From Oceanobacillus caeni (GTDB lineage: Bacteria > Bacillota > Bacilli > Bacillales > Amphibacillaceae), in NCBI RefSeq assembly GCF_019037185.1, contig NZ_JAHHXM010000005.1, positions 62,001-126,000 on the forward strand: 64,000 nucleotides of DNA, read 5' to 3'. The notes under the pieces are model-generated. The model was given only the letters and a program-made list of their open reading frames with translations, was not told where the DNA came from and ran no database searches. This document shows, piece by piece, positions 36,304-45,064 of this stretch; position 1 is the stretch's first letter; every line of letters begins with the position of its first letter. The position numbers and the translations under genes are program-made.

Positions 36304-37302
36304 TCACTCCTTCTCAAATTCCATTGATTCCACCGTTGTTTTGATAGTATCTGTTACATGATGATCCACCATATGTTTCGCTTGTTTTACAGCACTTACA
36401 ATTGCTCTATGTTTAGAAGAACCATGAGCTTTTATAACTGGAGCTGCTAGGCCAAATAAACCTGCACCACCATATTCAGAGTAATCTAATTTACCTTTCA
36501 AACCACGTAAATCATTTTTTAGAATTGCTGCACCTAGTTTTGTTTTAAAAGAAGACATCATCGTATCTTTTAATATTGTAAAAAGACTATTTGCTGTTCC
36601 CTCGATTGTTTTTAAGGCGATATTCCCACTGAACCCATCTGTAACTACAACATCTGCTACCCCGTCAAGTAAATCACGTGCTTCCACGTTTCCAATAAAA
36701 TTGACAGGTGCGTTCTTTAATTGTTCAAATGCTTTTTTAGTTAAATCATTGCCTTTTCCATCTTCCGTACCAACATTTAATAATCCAATAGTGGGGTTAG
36801 TAATGGAACGCACTTTTTCAGCATAAACGGAACCCATAATAGCATATTGTACAAGGTGTTGTGGCTTAGCATCTACATTTGCACCTACATCTAATAGTAG
36901 AAATCCTTTACCATCTATAGTTGGTAATGTTGGTGACAATGCAGGTCTATCAATTCCAGGTATTCTTCCTACGACAAACAACCCCGCACTCATTAATGCA
37001 CCAGTATTTCCAGCAGAAATACATGCATCAGCACGTCCTTCTTTTACTTCCTTTGCAGCTAAAACAAGAGAAGCATTTTTCTTTCGTCTTACCGCTCTCA
37101 CTGGTTCGTCATTTCCAGTAATAACTTCTTCTGTATGGATAATATCAAGATTCTCACGATTCGTTAATAGTGGATTGATTTGTTTTTCATCCCCTATTAA
37201 TGTGATATGTAGATCTTTTATTTCAGAGACAGCTTCCATAGCTCCTAAAACTATTTCTTTCGGAGCGTGGTCTCCTCCCATGGCGTCAATTGCTAATCTC
37301 AT
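36304..37302 (-). CDS. plsX: Phosphate acyltransferase PlsX
   Basis: PlsX makes acyl-phosphate from acyl-ACP, the donor for PlsY in phospholipid synthesis. The product is 332 residues from the ATG at 37302, giving [20 protein letters not shown] as in other Bacillales. [10 protein letters not shown] and [11 protein letters not shown] are visible. It overlaps the end of fapR by 17 nt and is probably translationally coupled to it. Confidence 0.97.
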   Translation of the reverse strand: MRLAIDAMGGDHAPKEIVLGAMEAVSEIKDLHITLIGDEKQINPLLTNRENLDIIHTEEVITGNDEPVRAVRRKKNASLVLAAKEVKEGRADACISAGNTGALMSAGLFVVGRIPGIDRPALSPTLPTIDGKGFLLLDVGANVDAKPQHLVQYAIMGSVYAEKVRSITNPTIGLLNVGTEDGKGNDLTKKAFEQLKNAPVNFIGNVEARDLLDGVADVVVTDGFSGNIALKTIEGTANSLFTILKDTMMSSFKTKLGAAILKNDLRGLKGKLDYSEYGGAGLFGLAAPVIKAHGSSKHRAIVSAVKQAKHMVDHHVTDTIKTTVESMEFEKE

Positions 37303-37873
37303 GATCGTCTTCTCCTTTATCCGTAGATCTGTACATATGAAATATTCCAGTAAATACTTTTTCATTTCCTACAAAACTATTTACTTTAACTTTTGTTAGC
37401 CCTTTTTGGTTCCCCTCTACCATTGCTTTTGCCACTACTCGTTCGCCTTCTTTTACTTGCCTAGTAAATCTTATATCAGCCTTTGCAGTGAGTGCTAGTT
37501 CATCATTAATTAGTGCAACAGCAAGAGAATTGGCTTGAGCAAATAAATGGTGACCACGGGCTATTTTATTTCTTGAGAATACTAAATCTTTATTTATATC
37601 TAATATAGATATAGCTCTTCTGTCTAATTCTAGATCAATTACTTCTCCGATGACTTCCTCAAGTGGTAGTGCTTTTACAGTCTCATTCCATTGATTCGTT
37701 GCTACATTTCTTATCCTTTCTCTTAATTCCGGAATCGAAAGCTCCATCCGATCTAGCCGGATGGTTTGTATGCTAACTGAGAAGTAATTCGCCAATTGCT
37801 CGTCCGTTATAAATGGTGTTTTCTCTATCTTTTCTTTTAATAATTTTTGTCGTTCTGACTTTGATCGCTTCAT
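37286..37873 (-). CDS. fapR: Fatty-acid and phospholipid biosynthesis repressor FapR
   Basis: FapR represses lipid synthesis genes and is released by malonyl-CoA. The product is 195 residues: DeoR-like HTH ([21 protein letters not shown], about 22-42) then a hot-dog thioesterase-like malonyl-CoA domain with [20 protein letters not shown]. The ATG at 37873 aligns with the Bacillus start, and an in-frame GTG at 37885 is an alternative; neither has a strong Shine-Dalgarno sequence. A FapR operator lies 80 bp upstream, so it likely represses its own operon. Confidence 0.96.
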   Translation of the reverse strand: MKRSKSERQKLLKEKIEKTPFITDEQLANYFSVSIQTIRLDRMELSIPELRERIRNVATNQWNETVKALPLEEVIGEVIDLELDRRAISILDINKDLVFSRNKIARGHHLFAQANSLAVALINDELALTAKADIRFTRQVKEGERVVAKAMVEGNQKGLTKVKVNSFVGNEKVFTGIFHMYRSTDKGEDDHEISN

Positions 37874-37952
37874 CCTATCACGCACCGTTCAATCTATTAG
37901 CTTTATTCCCTCCGGCTACAACGGCCAGCAAACTTCACATTTCCGACTCATT

Positions 37953-37984
37953 CTATGACTTGGTACTAATAGTAATATATTATA
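37953..37984 (-). promoter_or_regulatory. Promoter and FapR operator of the fapR-plsX-fabD-fabG operon
   Basis: On the minus strand TGGTATAAT (extended -10, TATAAT at 37979-37984) has only a weak -35. Starting 9 bases further is TTAGTACCAAGTCATAG (37953-37969), matching the known FapR site TTAGTACCTRRTACTAA perfectly in the left half and in part in the right half. Operator placement over the start site is what a repressor needs. Confidence 0.8.
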
Positions 37985-38011
37985 CCATTAACATTTATGC
38001 AAGTAATGTTA

Positions 38012-40054
38012 TTAATCTAATATATTTGCAAATGAGGGGTCTTTTTCTAATAGTTGTCTTAAATAATAATATTCCTCATCAGCATATAGAAGATTATTCT
38101 CAATAATTTCTTGTGCATCGGAGCGTGCTGTTTCAAGGGCTTTAAAGTCATGTACCATATCCGCTACTTTAAATTCGGGCATACCACTTTGTTTTTTACC
38201 AAAAAAGTCACCTGGTCCCCTTAATTTAAGATCTTGCTCTGATAATTCAAAACCATTCGATGTCTCGGTCATAATTTTCATTCTTTCCTTACCGACTTCT
38301 CCTTTTGGATCAGCAATTAAAATGCAATAGCTTTGTTTATCTCCTCTACCAACCCTTCCGCGTAATTGGTGTAATTGCGATAAGCCAAAACGTTCTGCAT
38401 CATAAATTACCATGATCGTAGCATTAGGAACATTCACACCTACCTCAACAACTGTAGTCGATACCAATACCTGTACTTCATTGTCGGCAAATTGTTTCAT
38501 TACTTCTTCTTTTTCAGCCGATTTTAATCGTCCATGCATCAGCCCTACTTTAACTTCAGGTGGAAAAAATTCCGTTAATTGCTCATATAAGTCGACCGCA
38601 TCTTGAATATCTAACTTATCCGATTCCTCAATAAGTGGACAAATAACATATGCTTGTTCTCCCAATGCTACATGTTTCTCAATCATACGTAACACTCGCT
38701 CGAACATATTGTCTTTCGCCCAGTATGTTTCAATTTCCTTTCTTCCTTTTGGCATTTCATTAATAGTGGAGACATCCATATCCCCAAAAGCCGTTATGGC
38801 TAACGTGCGAGGAATTGGTGTAGCAGTCATGAAAAGAACATCAGGTTTAAGTCCTTTATCTCGTAACATTCTACGTTGCTCCACGCCAAAACGATGTTGT
38901 TCATCAACAATAACAAATCCTAAATCAGAAAAATTTACATCCTCTTGAATTAACGCATGTGTCCCTATTAAAATATCTATCTTATGCTCTTCTAATGCAG
39001 ATATTATTTCCTTCCTTCTCTTACCTTTAACGGATCCCGTTAGCAACGCAATATTGGCTTTATCCTTAAATAATTCAAGTAAGGATTCATAATGCTGCTC
39101 CGCTAAAATTTCTGTCGGTACCATGAGAGCTCCTTGTTTTCCCGCTGTCTTTGCTGCGTATAATCCGATAGCTGCGACAGCCGTTTTTCCTGACCCTACA
39201 TCTCCCTGTAATAAACGATTCATACGGTACGGGGATTTCATATCTTTTAATATCTCTTTTAAAGACTTCCTTTGTGCATTTGTTAAGGTAAAAGGGAAAC
39301 CTTGAATAAATTGTTCAACTTCCTTTTCATCGTAACTTTGTGCGTTTCCTATAGAAGCTTCACGATTGATTTTACGTAATAATTGCATTTTTAATTGAAA
39401 AAGTAAAAATTCCTCAAATATAAATCTTCTTCTCGCATGTTTTAAAGCTATTCGATTCGGTGGGAAATGCATTGTTTTAATCGCAGTTTTTCGTTCAGGA
39501 AGTTTATAGGAAGTTAAATATCTCTCTGGAATAAATTCTGTTATTTCATTCCATTTATAATCCATTGCAGATTGAATGGTTTTTCTTATTCTTGCATTCG
39601 TAAGCTTCCCTCTTAGTGAATACATAGGTTGAATGGTTGCATCTTGATTAGCTGGTCCGATTTTATAATTGCTGACAGTTATTTGAAGCCTGTGGGCATC
39701 CCATTTTCCCGTTAACGTCACAGTGGCATCTGAATGTATTTGTTTCTTGGCAAAAGCTCTATTAAACATTACTGCCTTAACCGCTACACCTTCTACTTCA
39801 ACAGTAAACGTAAGTCGTGATTTTTTTCTGCCATAAACTTGAAGTCTTGGTTCATGTATGACGGTACCTTCAATCGTCACTTTGTCCTCATGAATGAGTT
39901 CAATAAGCGGTTTAATTTCAAATACATCATATCGATAAGGGAAATATTCTAATAAATCTCTTATGGTATAAATATTTAATAATGCCAATTCCTCAGCGTA
40001 TTTTTCACCTATTCCAGTTAGTTCTGTAATAGACTCATCAAGCAAATTAATCAC
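38012..40054 (-). CDS. recG: ATP-dependent DNA helicase RecG
   Basis: RecG remodels stalled forks and branched recombination intermediates. The product is 680 residues (or 677): N-terminal wedge/OB domain (EGTVIHEPRLQVYGRKKSRLTF), then superfamily 2 helicase motifs I (LLQGDVGSGKTAVAAI), II (DEQH), III (MTATPIPRTL) and VI (QLRGRVGRG). It opens at GTG 40054; a TTG three codons later is better spaced from AAAGAG. In Bacillus subtilis sdaAB-sdaAA lies upstream; here yloV does. Confidence 0.97.
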   Translation of the reverse strand: MINLLDESITELTGIGEKYAEELALLNIYTIRDLLEYFPYRYDVFEIKPLIELIHEDKVTIEGTVIHEPRLQVYGRKKSRLTFTVEVEGVAVKAVMFNRAFAKKQIHSDATVTLTGKWDAHRLQITVSNYKIGPANQDATIQPMYSLRGKLTNARIRKTIQSAMDYKWNEITEFIPERYLTSYKLPERKTAIKTMHFPPNRIALKHARRRFIFEEFLLFQLKMQLLRKINREASIGNAQSYDEKEVEQFIQGFPFTLTNAQRKSLKEILKDMKSPYRMNRLLQGDVGSGKTAVAAIGLYAAKTAGKQGALMVPTEILAEQHYESLLELFKDKANIALLTGSVKGKRRKEIISALEEHKIDILIGTHALIQEDVNFSDLGFVIVDEQHRFGVEQRRMLRDKGLKPDVLFMTATPIPRTLAITAFGDMDVSTINEMPKGRKEIETYWAKDNMFERVLRMIEKHVALGEQAYVICPLIEESDKLDIQDAVDLYEQLTEFFPPEVKVGLMHGRLKSAEKEEVMKQFADNEVQVLVSTTVVEVGVNVPNATIMVIYDAERFGLSQLHQLRGRVGRGDKQSYCILIADPKGEVGKERMKIMTETSNGFELSEQDLKLRGPGDFFGKKQSGMPEFKVADMVHDFKALETARSDAQEIIENNLLYADEEYYYLRQLLEKDPSFANILD

Positions 40055-40146
40055 TCTTTCTATTAATAACTATTAAAATCGTTTTTAACTTTAGATTAAA
40101 TTATAACAAAAAGTAGCAGAATCACCATGTAGAGATTCAAAAATAA

Positions 40147-40208
40147 AAAACACCAAACCGACGAACCCAAAACTATAGTTTCGGGTTCGTACAAAAATTT
40201 GGTGTTTT
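40147..40208 (-). terminator. Terminator after yloV
   Basis: Nested inverted repeats: outer AACACCAAA/TTTGGTGTT and inner ACGAACCC/GGGTTCGT with a short AT loop. It directly follows the yloV stop and ends in a T run on the minus strand. Confidence 0.85.
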
Positions 40209-40210
40209 AT

Positions 40211-41875
40211 TTATTCAACTGATAAAATATAGGAATAGATAGGTTGATCCCCTTTGTGCACTTCCACTTCAATATCCTCATATTCACTTTCAATATATGC
40301 CACAAGCTTCTCGACTTCAGACGATTGAACATCTTCCCCATATAACACGGTTACTATTTCATCATCATCTGATATCATTTCTTTTAACAATAGTTTTAGT
40401 GCTTCTTCTCTATTAGGATGAGAAGATTTAATATCTCCGTCAATGATACCCATAAAGTTATCTTTTTCAATTGTAATGCCATTAATTTGAGTATCTCGAA
40501 CTGCATAAGTAATTTGACCGGTCTTTACTTGCTGTCTAGCAGAATCCATTGTTTGTTGGTTTGTTTCGATATCTGATTCGGGATGAAATGCAAGTATGGC
40601 GCTAATACCTTGCGGGATCGTTGTTGTCGGTACAACCGCAACCGTTTCTTCTACTAATTCAGCAGCCTGATCCGCAGCCATTCTAATATTTTTGTTATTC
40701 GGTAAGACTATAACGTTCCGAGCATTTGCTTGTTTAATCGCATCAGCTATATCCTGGGTACTAGGGTTCATCGTTTGTCCACCTTCAATAACAACGGTAG
40801 CACCAAGGCTTTCTAAAAGTTCCTTAATCCCTTTACCCATTGCAACGGTTACGATAGCATACTTTTTCTTTTCTTCTTCTGCAACCTTTTTCTTATGCGT
40901 ATCTCCAACAATTGCACTATGCTGCTCACGCATGTTCTCAATTTTCATGTTGATGAGGCTACCATATCGTTGACCTAACGTAAGACAAGTCCCCGGAGTT
41001 TCAGAATGTACATGGACTTTTACAATATCTTCATCAGAAACAACTAATAAAGAGTCACCAATTTCACTTAATTCTTTTCGAAATTCATCTTCATTGTATG
41101 GATTTTCAGCTAACTTTTCTTCTTCAAACTTCACCATAAATTCCGTGCAATAACCAAATTTAATATCAGAAGTATCCATAAAATCTTGTGTCACTTTATG
41201 ATGCTCTGCATTAACCATTTCTTCCATATCGATATTAGAAAGTCCTTCGGGTAATTCTTCACCCTTAAGTGCGGCTAAAAATCCCTCGTAAATAGTTACC
41301 AAACCTTGTCCACCTGAATCAACAACACCAACTTCTTTTAATACAGGCAAGAGTTCTGGAGTTCGCTTTAAGGAAGCCTTAGCCTCCTCCAAAATAACTT
41401 CCATTAATTGGATAATATCTGTTTCGGTTTTTGCTGTCTCTACTGCCTTTTTTCCAGCATCTTTAACTACCGTTAAAATGGTACCCTCTACAGGCTTCAT
41501 CACTGCCTTATAAGCAGTTTTCACTCCAAAGTCAACTGCCATCGCAAAATCCTCAGCAGTAAGGGTTTCCTTTTTTTCCATCCCTTTTGCAAAGCCCCGG
41601 AAAATTTGAGATAAAATTACCCCAGAATTTCCTCTAGCACCCATTAATAACCCTTTGGAAAATGCATTCGCAACTGCTGAGGCATTGGAACTATTTAATT
41701 TTTTCACTTCATTTGCACCCGAAGTCATGGATAAATTCATGTTTGTTCCAGTGTCACCATCCGGTACTGGAAATACATTTAATGCATCAATCATTTTGGC
41801 GTTACTGGCTAAATGATGTGCTCCAGTTAAAATCATATTTGTTAACATAACGCCATCTATTTTTTCAAATGTCAC
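40211..41875 (-). CDS. yloV: DhaL-DegV two-domain kinase-like protein YloV (FakA-type)
   Basis: The product is 554 residues. The N-terminal DhaL-like ATP-binding domain (about 1-200) carries FPVPDGDTGTNMNLSM and GARGNSGVILSQIFRG. A middle domain follows, and the C terminus (about 330-554) is DegV/EDD-like. This architecture is the fatty-acid kinase FakA of Firmicutes, which phosphorylates exogenous fatty acids bound by FakB. Its place next to the lipid operon fits. It is 24 nt after yloU. Confidence 0.9.
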   Translation of the reverse strand: MTFEKIDGVMLTNMILTGAHHLASNAKMIDALNVFPVPDGDTGTNMNLSMTSGANEVKKLNSSNASAVANAFSKGLLMGARGNSGVILSQIFRGFAKGMEKKETLTAEDFAMAVDFGVKTAYKAVMKPVEGTILTVVKDAGKKAVETAKTETDIIQLMEVILEEAKASLKRTPELLPVLKEVGVVDSGGQGLVTIYEGFLAALKGEELPEGLSNIDMEEMVNAEHHKVTQDFMDTSDIKFGYCTEFMVKFEEEKLAENPYNEDEFRKELSEIGDSLLVVSDEDIVKVHVHSETPGTCLTLGQRYGSLINMKIENMREQHSAIVGDTHKKKVAEEEKKKYAIVTVAMGKGIKELLESLGATVVIEGGQTMNPSTQDIADAIKQANARNVIVLPNNKNIRMAADQAAELVEETVAVVPTTTIPQGISAILAFHPESDIETNQQTMDSARQQVKTGQITYAVRDTQINGITIEKDNFMGIIDGDIKSSHPNREEALKLLLKEMISDDDEIVTVLYGEDVQSSEVEKLVAYIESEYEDIEVEVHKGDQPIYSYILSVE

Positions 41876-41899
41876 AATACTTCCTCCTACTTAAAGAAC

Positions 41900-42262
41900 C
41901 TAATCTCGGGCTACCCGGACTCCTTGAATGTAAATATTCACAGAGTCAATGGATAGACCAAGCGACTGATTCAATGCGTATTTTACCTGAGACTGTACAT
42001 TACTAGCAACTTCGGATATTTTGGTTCCGTAGCTAACTATAATATACATATCTATATGTAATTTTTCGTTTTCTTGACGAACGATTATACCTTTAGAATA
42101 ATTTTCTTTCCTAAGTATTTCAGCTATTCCGTCTCTAATTTGACTTTTTGAGGCCATGCCGACAATACCATAACATTCTTCGGCGGTTCCCCCAGCAATT
42201 GTCGCAATTACTTCATTCGTAATCGTAACTTGACCATCATTCGTATTTAGCTCTATGGACAT
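41900..42262 (-). CDS. yloU: Asp23/Gls24 family protein YloU
   Basis: A 120-residue protein of the alkaline-shock Asp23 family (GQVTITNEVIATIAGGTAEE, then KLHIDMYIIVSYGTKISEVA). No membrane segment. Members attach at the membrane or accompany envelope and lipid functions; the exact role in Bacillus is unclear. It sits before yloV and divergent from rpmB. AGGAGG precedes the ATG. Confidence 0.93.
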   Translation of the reverse strand: MSIELNTNDGQVTITNEVIATIAGGTAEECYGIVGMASKSQIRDGIAEILRKENYSKGIIVRQENEKLHIDMYIIVSYGTKISEVASNVQSQVKYALNQSLGLSIDSVNIYIQGVRVARD

Positions 42263-42355
42263 AAAAATCCTCCTTAAACCCTGCTAATATATGAAAAGTA
42301 TACTATATATTAGCCTATTTTAAAAGAATGACTCTAACTATTCTATAATAACCAA

Positions 42356-42384
42356 TTGCAATCTTTTCTTACTTATGATAAATT
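42356..42384 (+). promoter_or_regulatory. Promoter of rpmB
   Basis: TTGCAA (42356-42361) and TAAATT (42379-42384) are 17 nt apart, with a TG one base before the -10 box. It lies 45 bp upstream of the rpmB ATG. Confidence 0.6.
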
Positions 42385-42429
42385 GTATAAGTATTAATGT
42401 CACATGTTATAGAGTAAGGAGGGAATAAC

Positions 42430-42618
42430 ATGGCTAGAAAATGTGTAGTAACTGGACGTAAAACTAGCACAGGGAACCTACGTTCTCACGCTATGAATTC
42501 CAATAAGCGTAAATGGAAAGCTAATGTACAAAAAGTACGTATTATGGTAGATGGAAAACCTAAAAAAGTTTATGTATCTGCTCGCGCACTTAAATCAGGT
42601 AAAGTTGAACGCGTTTAA
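42430..42618 (+). CDS. rpmB: Ribosomal protein bL28
   Basis: bL28 is a small basic 50S protein. The product is 62 residues, [16 protein letters not shown] to [10 protein letters not shown]. It has one N-terminal cysteine and no CXXC zinc pair. AAGGAGGG lies 8 nt upstream. It is on the plus strand against its neighbours, as in Bacillus subtilis, and followed by a strong terminator. Confidence 0.98.
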   Translation: MARKCVVTGRKTSTGNLRSHAMNSNKRKWKANVQKVRIMVDGKPKKVYVSARALKSGKVERV

Positions 42619-42641
42619 TATACGTTTTACATTAGTGAAAT

Positions 42642-42670
42642 AAAAAGCACCCATCCATAGGGTGCTTTTT
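42642..42670 (+). terminator. Terminator of rpmB
   Basis: Perfect 11-bp stem AAAAAGCACCC and GGGTGCTTTTT with a 7-nt loop and following T-rich tract. Confidence 0.92.
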
Positions 42671-42702
42671 ATTTTACCTTTTATGATTAATCATCACAAC
42701 AC

Positions 42703-42737
42703 ACAAAAAAAGAGCCCTTGCCTTTTAAGGCAAAAGC
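42703..42737 (-). terminator. Terminator after spoVM
   Basis: On the minus strand GCTTTTGCCTT pairs with AAGGCAAGGGC (with wobble positions), followed by a run of seven T. It lies 12 bp beyond the spoVM stop codon. Confidence 0.8.
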
Positions 42738-42748
42738 AATCCTTATAA

Positions 42749-42829
42749 TTAATCTTTTTTAAAAATACCTATGACTACTTTCACAATTCCACTAATGAAT
42801 TTCGGGAGTTTTATAGTATAAAATTTCAT
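42749..42829 (-). CDS. spoVM: Sporulation peptide SpoVM
   Basis: SpoVM is a 26-residue amphipathic helix that marks the convex forespore membrane and anchors SpoIVA, the base of the spore coat. The peptide begins MKFYTIKLPKFISGIVK and ends GIFKKD. The N-terminal ten residues equal those I remember for Bacillus subtilis, including Pro9. GAGGAGGG lies 6 nt before the ATG. It is at its usual place between rpmB and thiN. It shows that the organism makes endospores. Confidence 0.95.
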   Translation of the reverse strand: MKFYTIKLPKFISGIVKVVIGIFKKD

Positions 42830-42858
42830 AAGTGCCCTCCTCTAATGACAATTCCATT

Positions 42859-43518
42859 TTATTCAGGAATTGCACTGCGACTCTTTACAACTAATAATAT
42901 GCCTTTCTCATAAAAAAAAGTACCAGAATTTGAAATAAGCTCATTAGAAATACATAGAGTCGAACCCCAATGGATTGTTTTATTTTGAAGAGGATAGTAG
43001 AAATTGGTTAGTGTTAACCCTTCTACTTCTTGAGAAAATGGAATAAAAGATATATATCGATATCTTAGATCCTTTTTTATACTATGTTCTCCCGGAAATG
43101 TTAATTCCATTTCATTTAAATAATCAATTAACATTGCCCGAATTCCCTTTTTTCGGATTCTATATAATAATTGAATGTTTATTAATTCATGATCCAATCT
43201 TCCACCAGTGAATCCAAATAAATAAATAGTAGACGGATTTTCATCAAAAGCTTTTTGTATTGCTAATTCTAAATCTGTTTCATCCTTTTTGGCAGGATAT
43301 TCTTCATAAGCAATCGCATTCGCCTTGATTTTTAATTTTTCTTCCTCATTAACGGAATCAAAATCACCAACTGCATAATATGCCTTTATACCATGATTTA
43401 ATATATAGAGAGCTCCACGATCGGCACCAATCCACACATCCACCTCGTCCTTATATTGTTTTAAATCCGGTAATGTTTCGATTGGACCGTTGCCTACAAT
43501 TCCTATCTTAGCAGCCAT
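42859..43518 (-). CDS. thiN: Thiamine pyrophosphokinase
   Basis: ThiN converts thiamine to thiamine pyrophosphate with ATP. The product is 219 residues: N-terminal alpha/beta kinase domain (IGADRGALYILNHGI, VGDFDSVNEEEKL, YPAKKDETDLELAI, FGFTGGRLDHELIN) and C-terminal beta domain. I chose the second ATG (43518), 9 nt after AAAGG; the ATG at 43524 overlaps the rpe stop more tightly. Confidence 0.94.
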   Translation of the reverse strand: MAAKIGIVGNGPIETLPDLKQYKDEVDVWIGADRGALYILNHGIKAYYAVGDFDSVNEEEKLKIKANAIAYEEYPAKKDETDLELAIQKAFDENPSTIYLFGFTGGRLDHELINIQLLYRIRKKGIRAMLIDYLNEMELTFPGEHSIKKDLRYRYISFIPFSQEVEGLTLTNFYYPLQNKTIHWGSTLCISNELISNSGTFFYEKGILLVVKSRSAIPE

Positions 43519-43523
43519 GTCCA

Positions 43524-44180
43524 TTAACCTTTCGTTGCTTGAAGAATATTTTGAATGGCTTCTTTTCGGTTTTGATGATTAAAAACAGCACTTCCAGCTA
43601 CAAGTACATCTGCTCCAGCATCTGTACATAATTTAGCTGTTTCAACATTGACACCACCATCAACCTCAATTTCAAAATTAAGATTTAATTCAGCTCTCCA
43701 TTTAGAAATTCGTTCAATTTTACTTAATGTGTTAGTAATAAATGACTGCCCGCCAAACCCAGGGTTAACTGTCATAACTAAAACCAAATCCACATCAGGA
43801 AGAATAGGATAAATAACATCAGCTGGAGTTGCGGGATTGATTACAACCCCTGCTTTCACGCCTTGATCCTTTATTAATTGGATTGTACGGTGTAGATGTA
43901 CACATGCTTCTTGATGCACTGTAATAATCGATGCACCGCTTTTTGCGAACGATGGAATATACAAATCCGGATTTTCGATCATTAGATGGACATCTAGTGG
44001 TAGATTTGTTATAGGTTTAATAGCATCTACCACTAATGGACCAATTGTAATATTAGGCACAAAGTGACCGTCCATTACATCTACATGGATATAGTCAGCT
44101 CCTCCTTGTTCCACCTCTTTTATTTCTTCTCCTAATTTTGAAAAGTCCGCTGATAATATGGATGGAGCAATTTTTGTCAT
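43524..44180 (-). CDS. rpe: Ribulose-phosphate 3-epimerase
   Basis: Rpe interconverts ribulose-5-phosphate and xylulose-5-phosphate in the pentose phosphate pathway. The product is a 218-residue TIM barrel with [18 protein letters not shown] (metal-site His and Asp), [20 protein letters not shown] and EVDGGVN. It follows rsgA by 2 nt. Confidence 0.98.
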   Translation of the reverse strand: MTKIAPSILSADFSKLGEEIKEVEQGGADYIHVDVMDGHFVPNITIGPLVVDAIKPITNLPLDVHLMIENPDLYIPSFAKSGASIITVHQEACVHLHRTIQLIKDQGVKAGVVINPATPADVIYPILPDVDLVLVMTVNPGFGGQSFITNTLSKIERISKWRAELNLNFEIEVDGGVNVETAKLCTDAGADVLVAGSAVFNHQNRKEAIQNILQATKG

Positions 44181-44182
44181 AA

Positions 44183-45064
44183 TTAATACCTCGGCTTTCT
44201 CGTTTGTATTTCTTTTAAAAAGTCTAAATAATGTTCATATCGAAATTCTTCAATTTCACCATTGCTTAATGCTTCTTTAATAGCACATTTTGGTTCCCTA
44301 TGATGTAAGCAACCACGGAATTTACAATTACTTCTTCGTTCTCTCATTTCTGGAAATAGTTCTGGTAATTCTTCAAGCTCAATTTCATTAAAGTCAAGAG
44401 CGGAAAAGCCTGGGGTATCTGCAACTAATCCGCCTTCTACTTCTAATAATTCCACATGCCTAGTTGTATGTTTACCTCTTCCTAAACTTTCCGATATTTC
44501 ACCAGTAGCTAACAATAAACTTGAATCTAATAAATTGATTAATGAGGTTTTACCCACACCAGATTGCCCTGCAATAACAGTTATATGGTTCTTCAAATAT
44601 AATCCAATATTGGGGGAATAGTTGGAGTCCTTTGTTGAAAGTAATTCCACTTGGTAGCCTATGTTTTCATAAACTTTCTTATATTTTTTTAGTTCTTCCA
44701 ACTTTTCCTCGGACAATAAATCTATCTTTGTAATAAAGATAACCGGTTTTATATTTTTAAATTCAATTAGTACTAGAAACCGATCTAAAAGTTTAGTACT
44801 AAATTCCGGTGCTATGGCAGAGCTAACGATAATAGCTTGGTTTATATTCGCAATTGGCGGACGAACAAGTTCATTTTTTCTGGGCTTAATTTCCATAATA
44901 TATCCTTCGTTAGGACCATTTATTTCAAATTCTACCATGTCGCCAACTAGAGGGGTGATTTTTTTATTTCTAAATACCCCTCTTCCCCTACATTGGTAAA
45001 GATTATCGTTCGATTTAACATAGTAAAATCCACTTAAAGCTTTAATAATTCTGCCTTCTGCCAT
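44183..45064 (-). CDS. rsgA: Ribosome small-subunit GTPase RsgA (CpgA)
   Basis: RsgA checks late 30S maturation. The product is 293 residues: N-terminal OB fold, a circularly permuted GTPase (G4 ITKIDLL first, then P-loop [14 protein letters not shown] at about 171 and G3 DTPGFSALD), and a C-terminal zinc domain ([17 protein letters not shown]). It directly abuts prkC; Bacillus CpgA is a known PrkC substrate. Confidence 0.97.
   Translation of the reverse strand: MAEGRIIKALSGFYYVKSNDNLYQCRGRGVFRNKKITPLVGDMVEFEINGPNEGYIMEIKPRKNELVRPPIANINQAIIVSSAIAPEFSTKLLDRFLVLIEFKNIKPVIFITKIDLLSEEKLEELKKYKKVYENIGYQVELLSTKDSNYSPNIGLYLKNHITVIAGQSGVGKTSLINLLDSSLLLATGEISESLGRGKHTTRHVELLEVEGGLVADTPGFSALDFNEIELEELPELFPEMRERRSNCKFRGCLHHREPKCAIKEALSNGEIEEFRYEHYLDFLKEIQTRKPRY

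Noticed and set aside
44183-45064. RsgA G4 motif TKID instead of NKxD
   Set aside because: I recall TKxD as usual for Bacillus RsgA/CpgA, so it is not an oddity.
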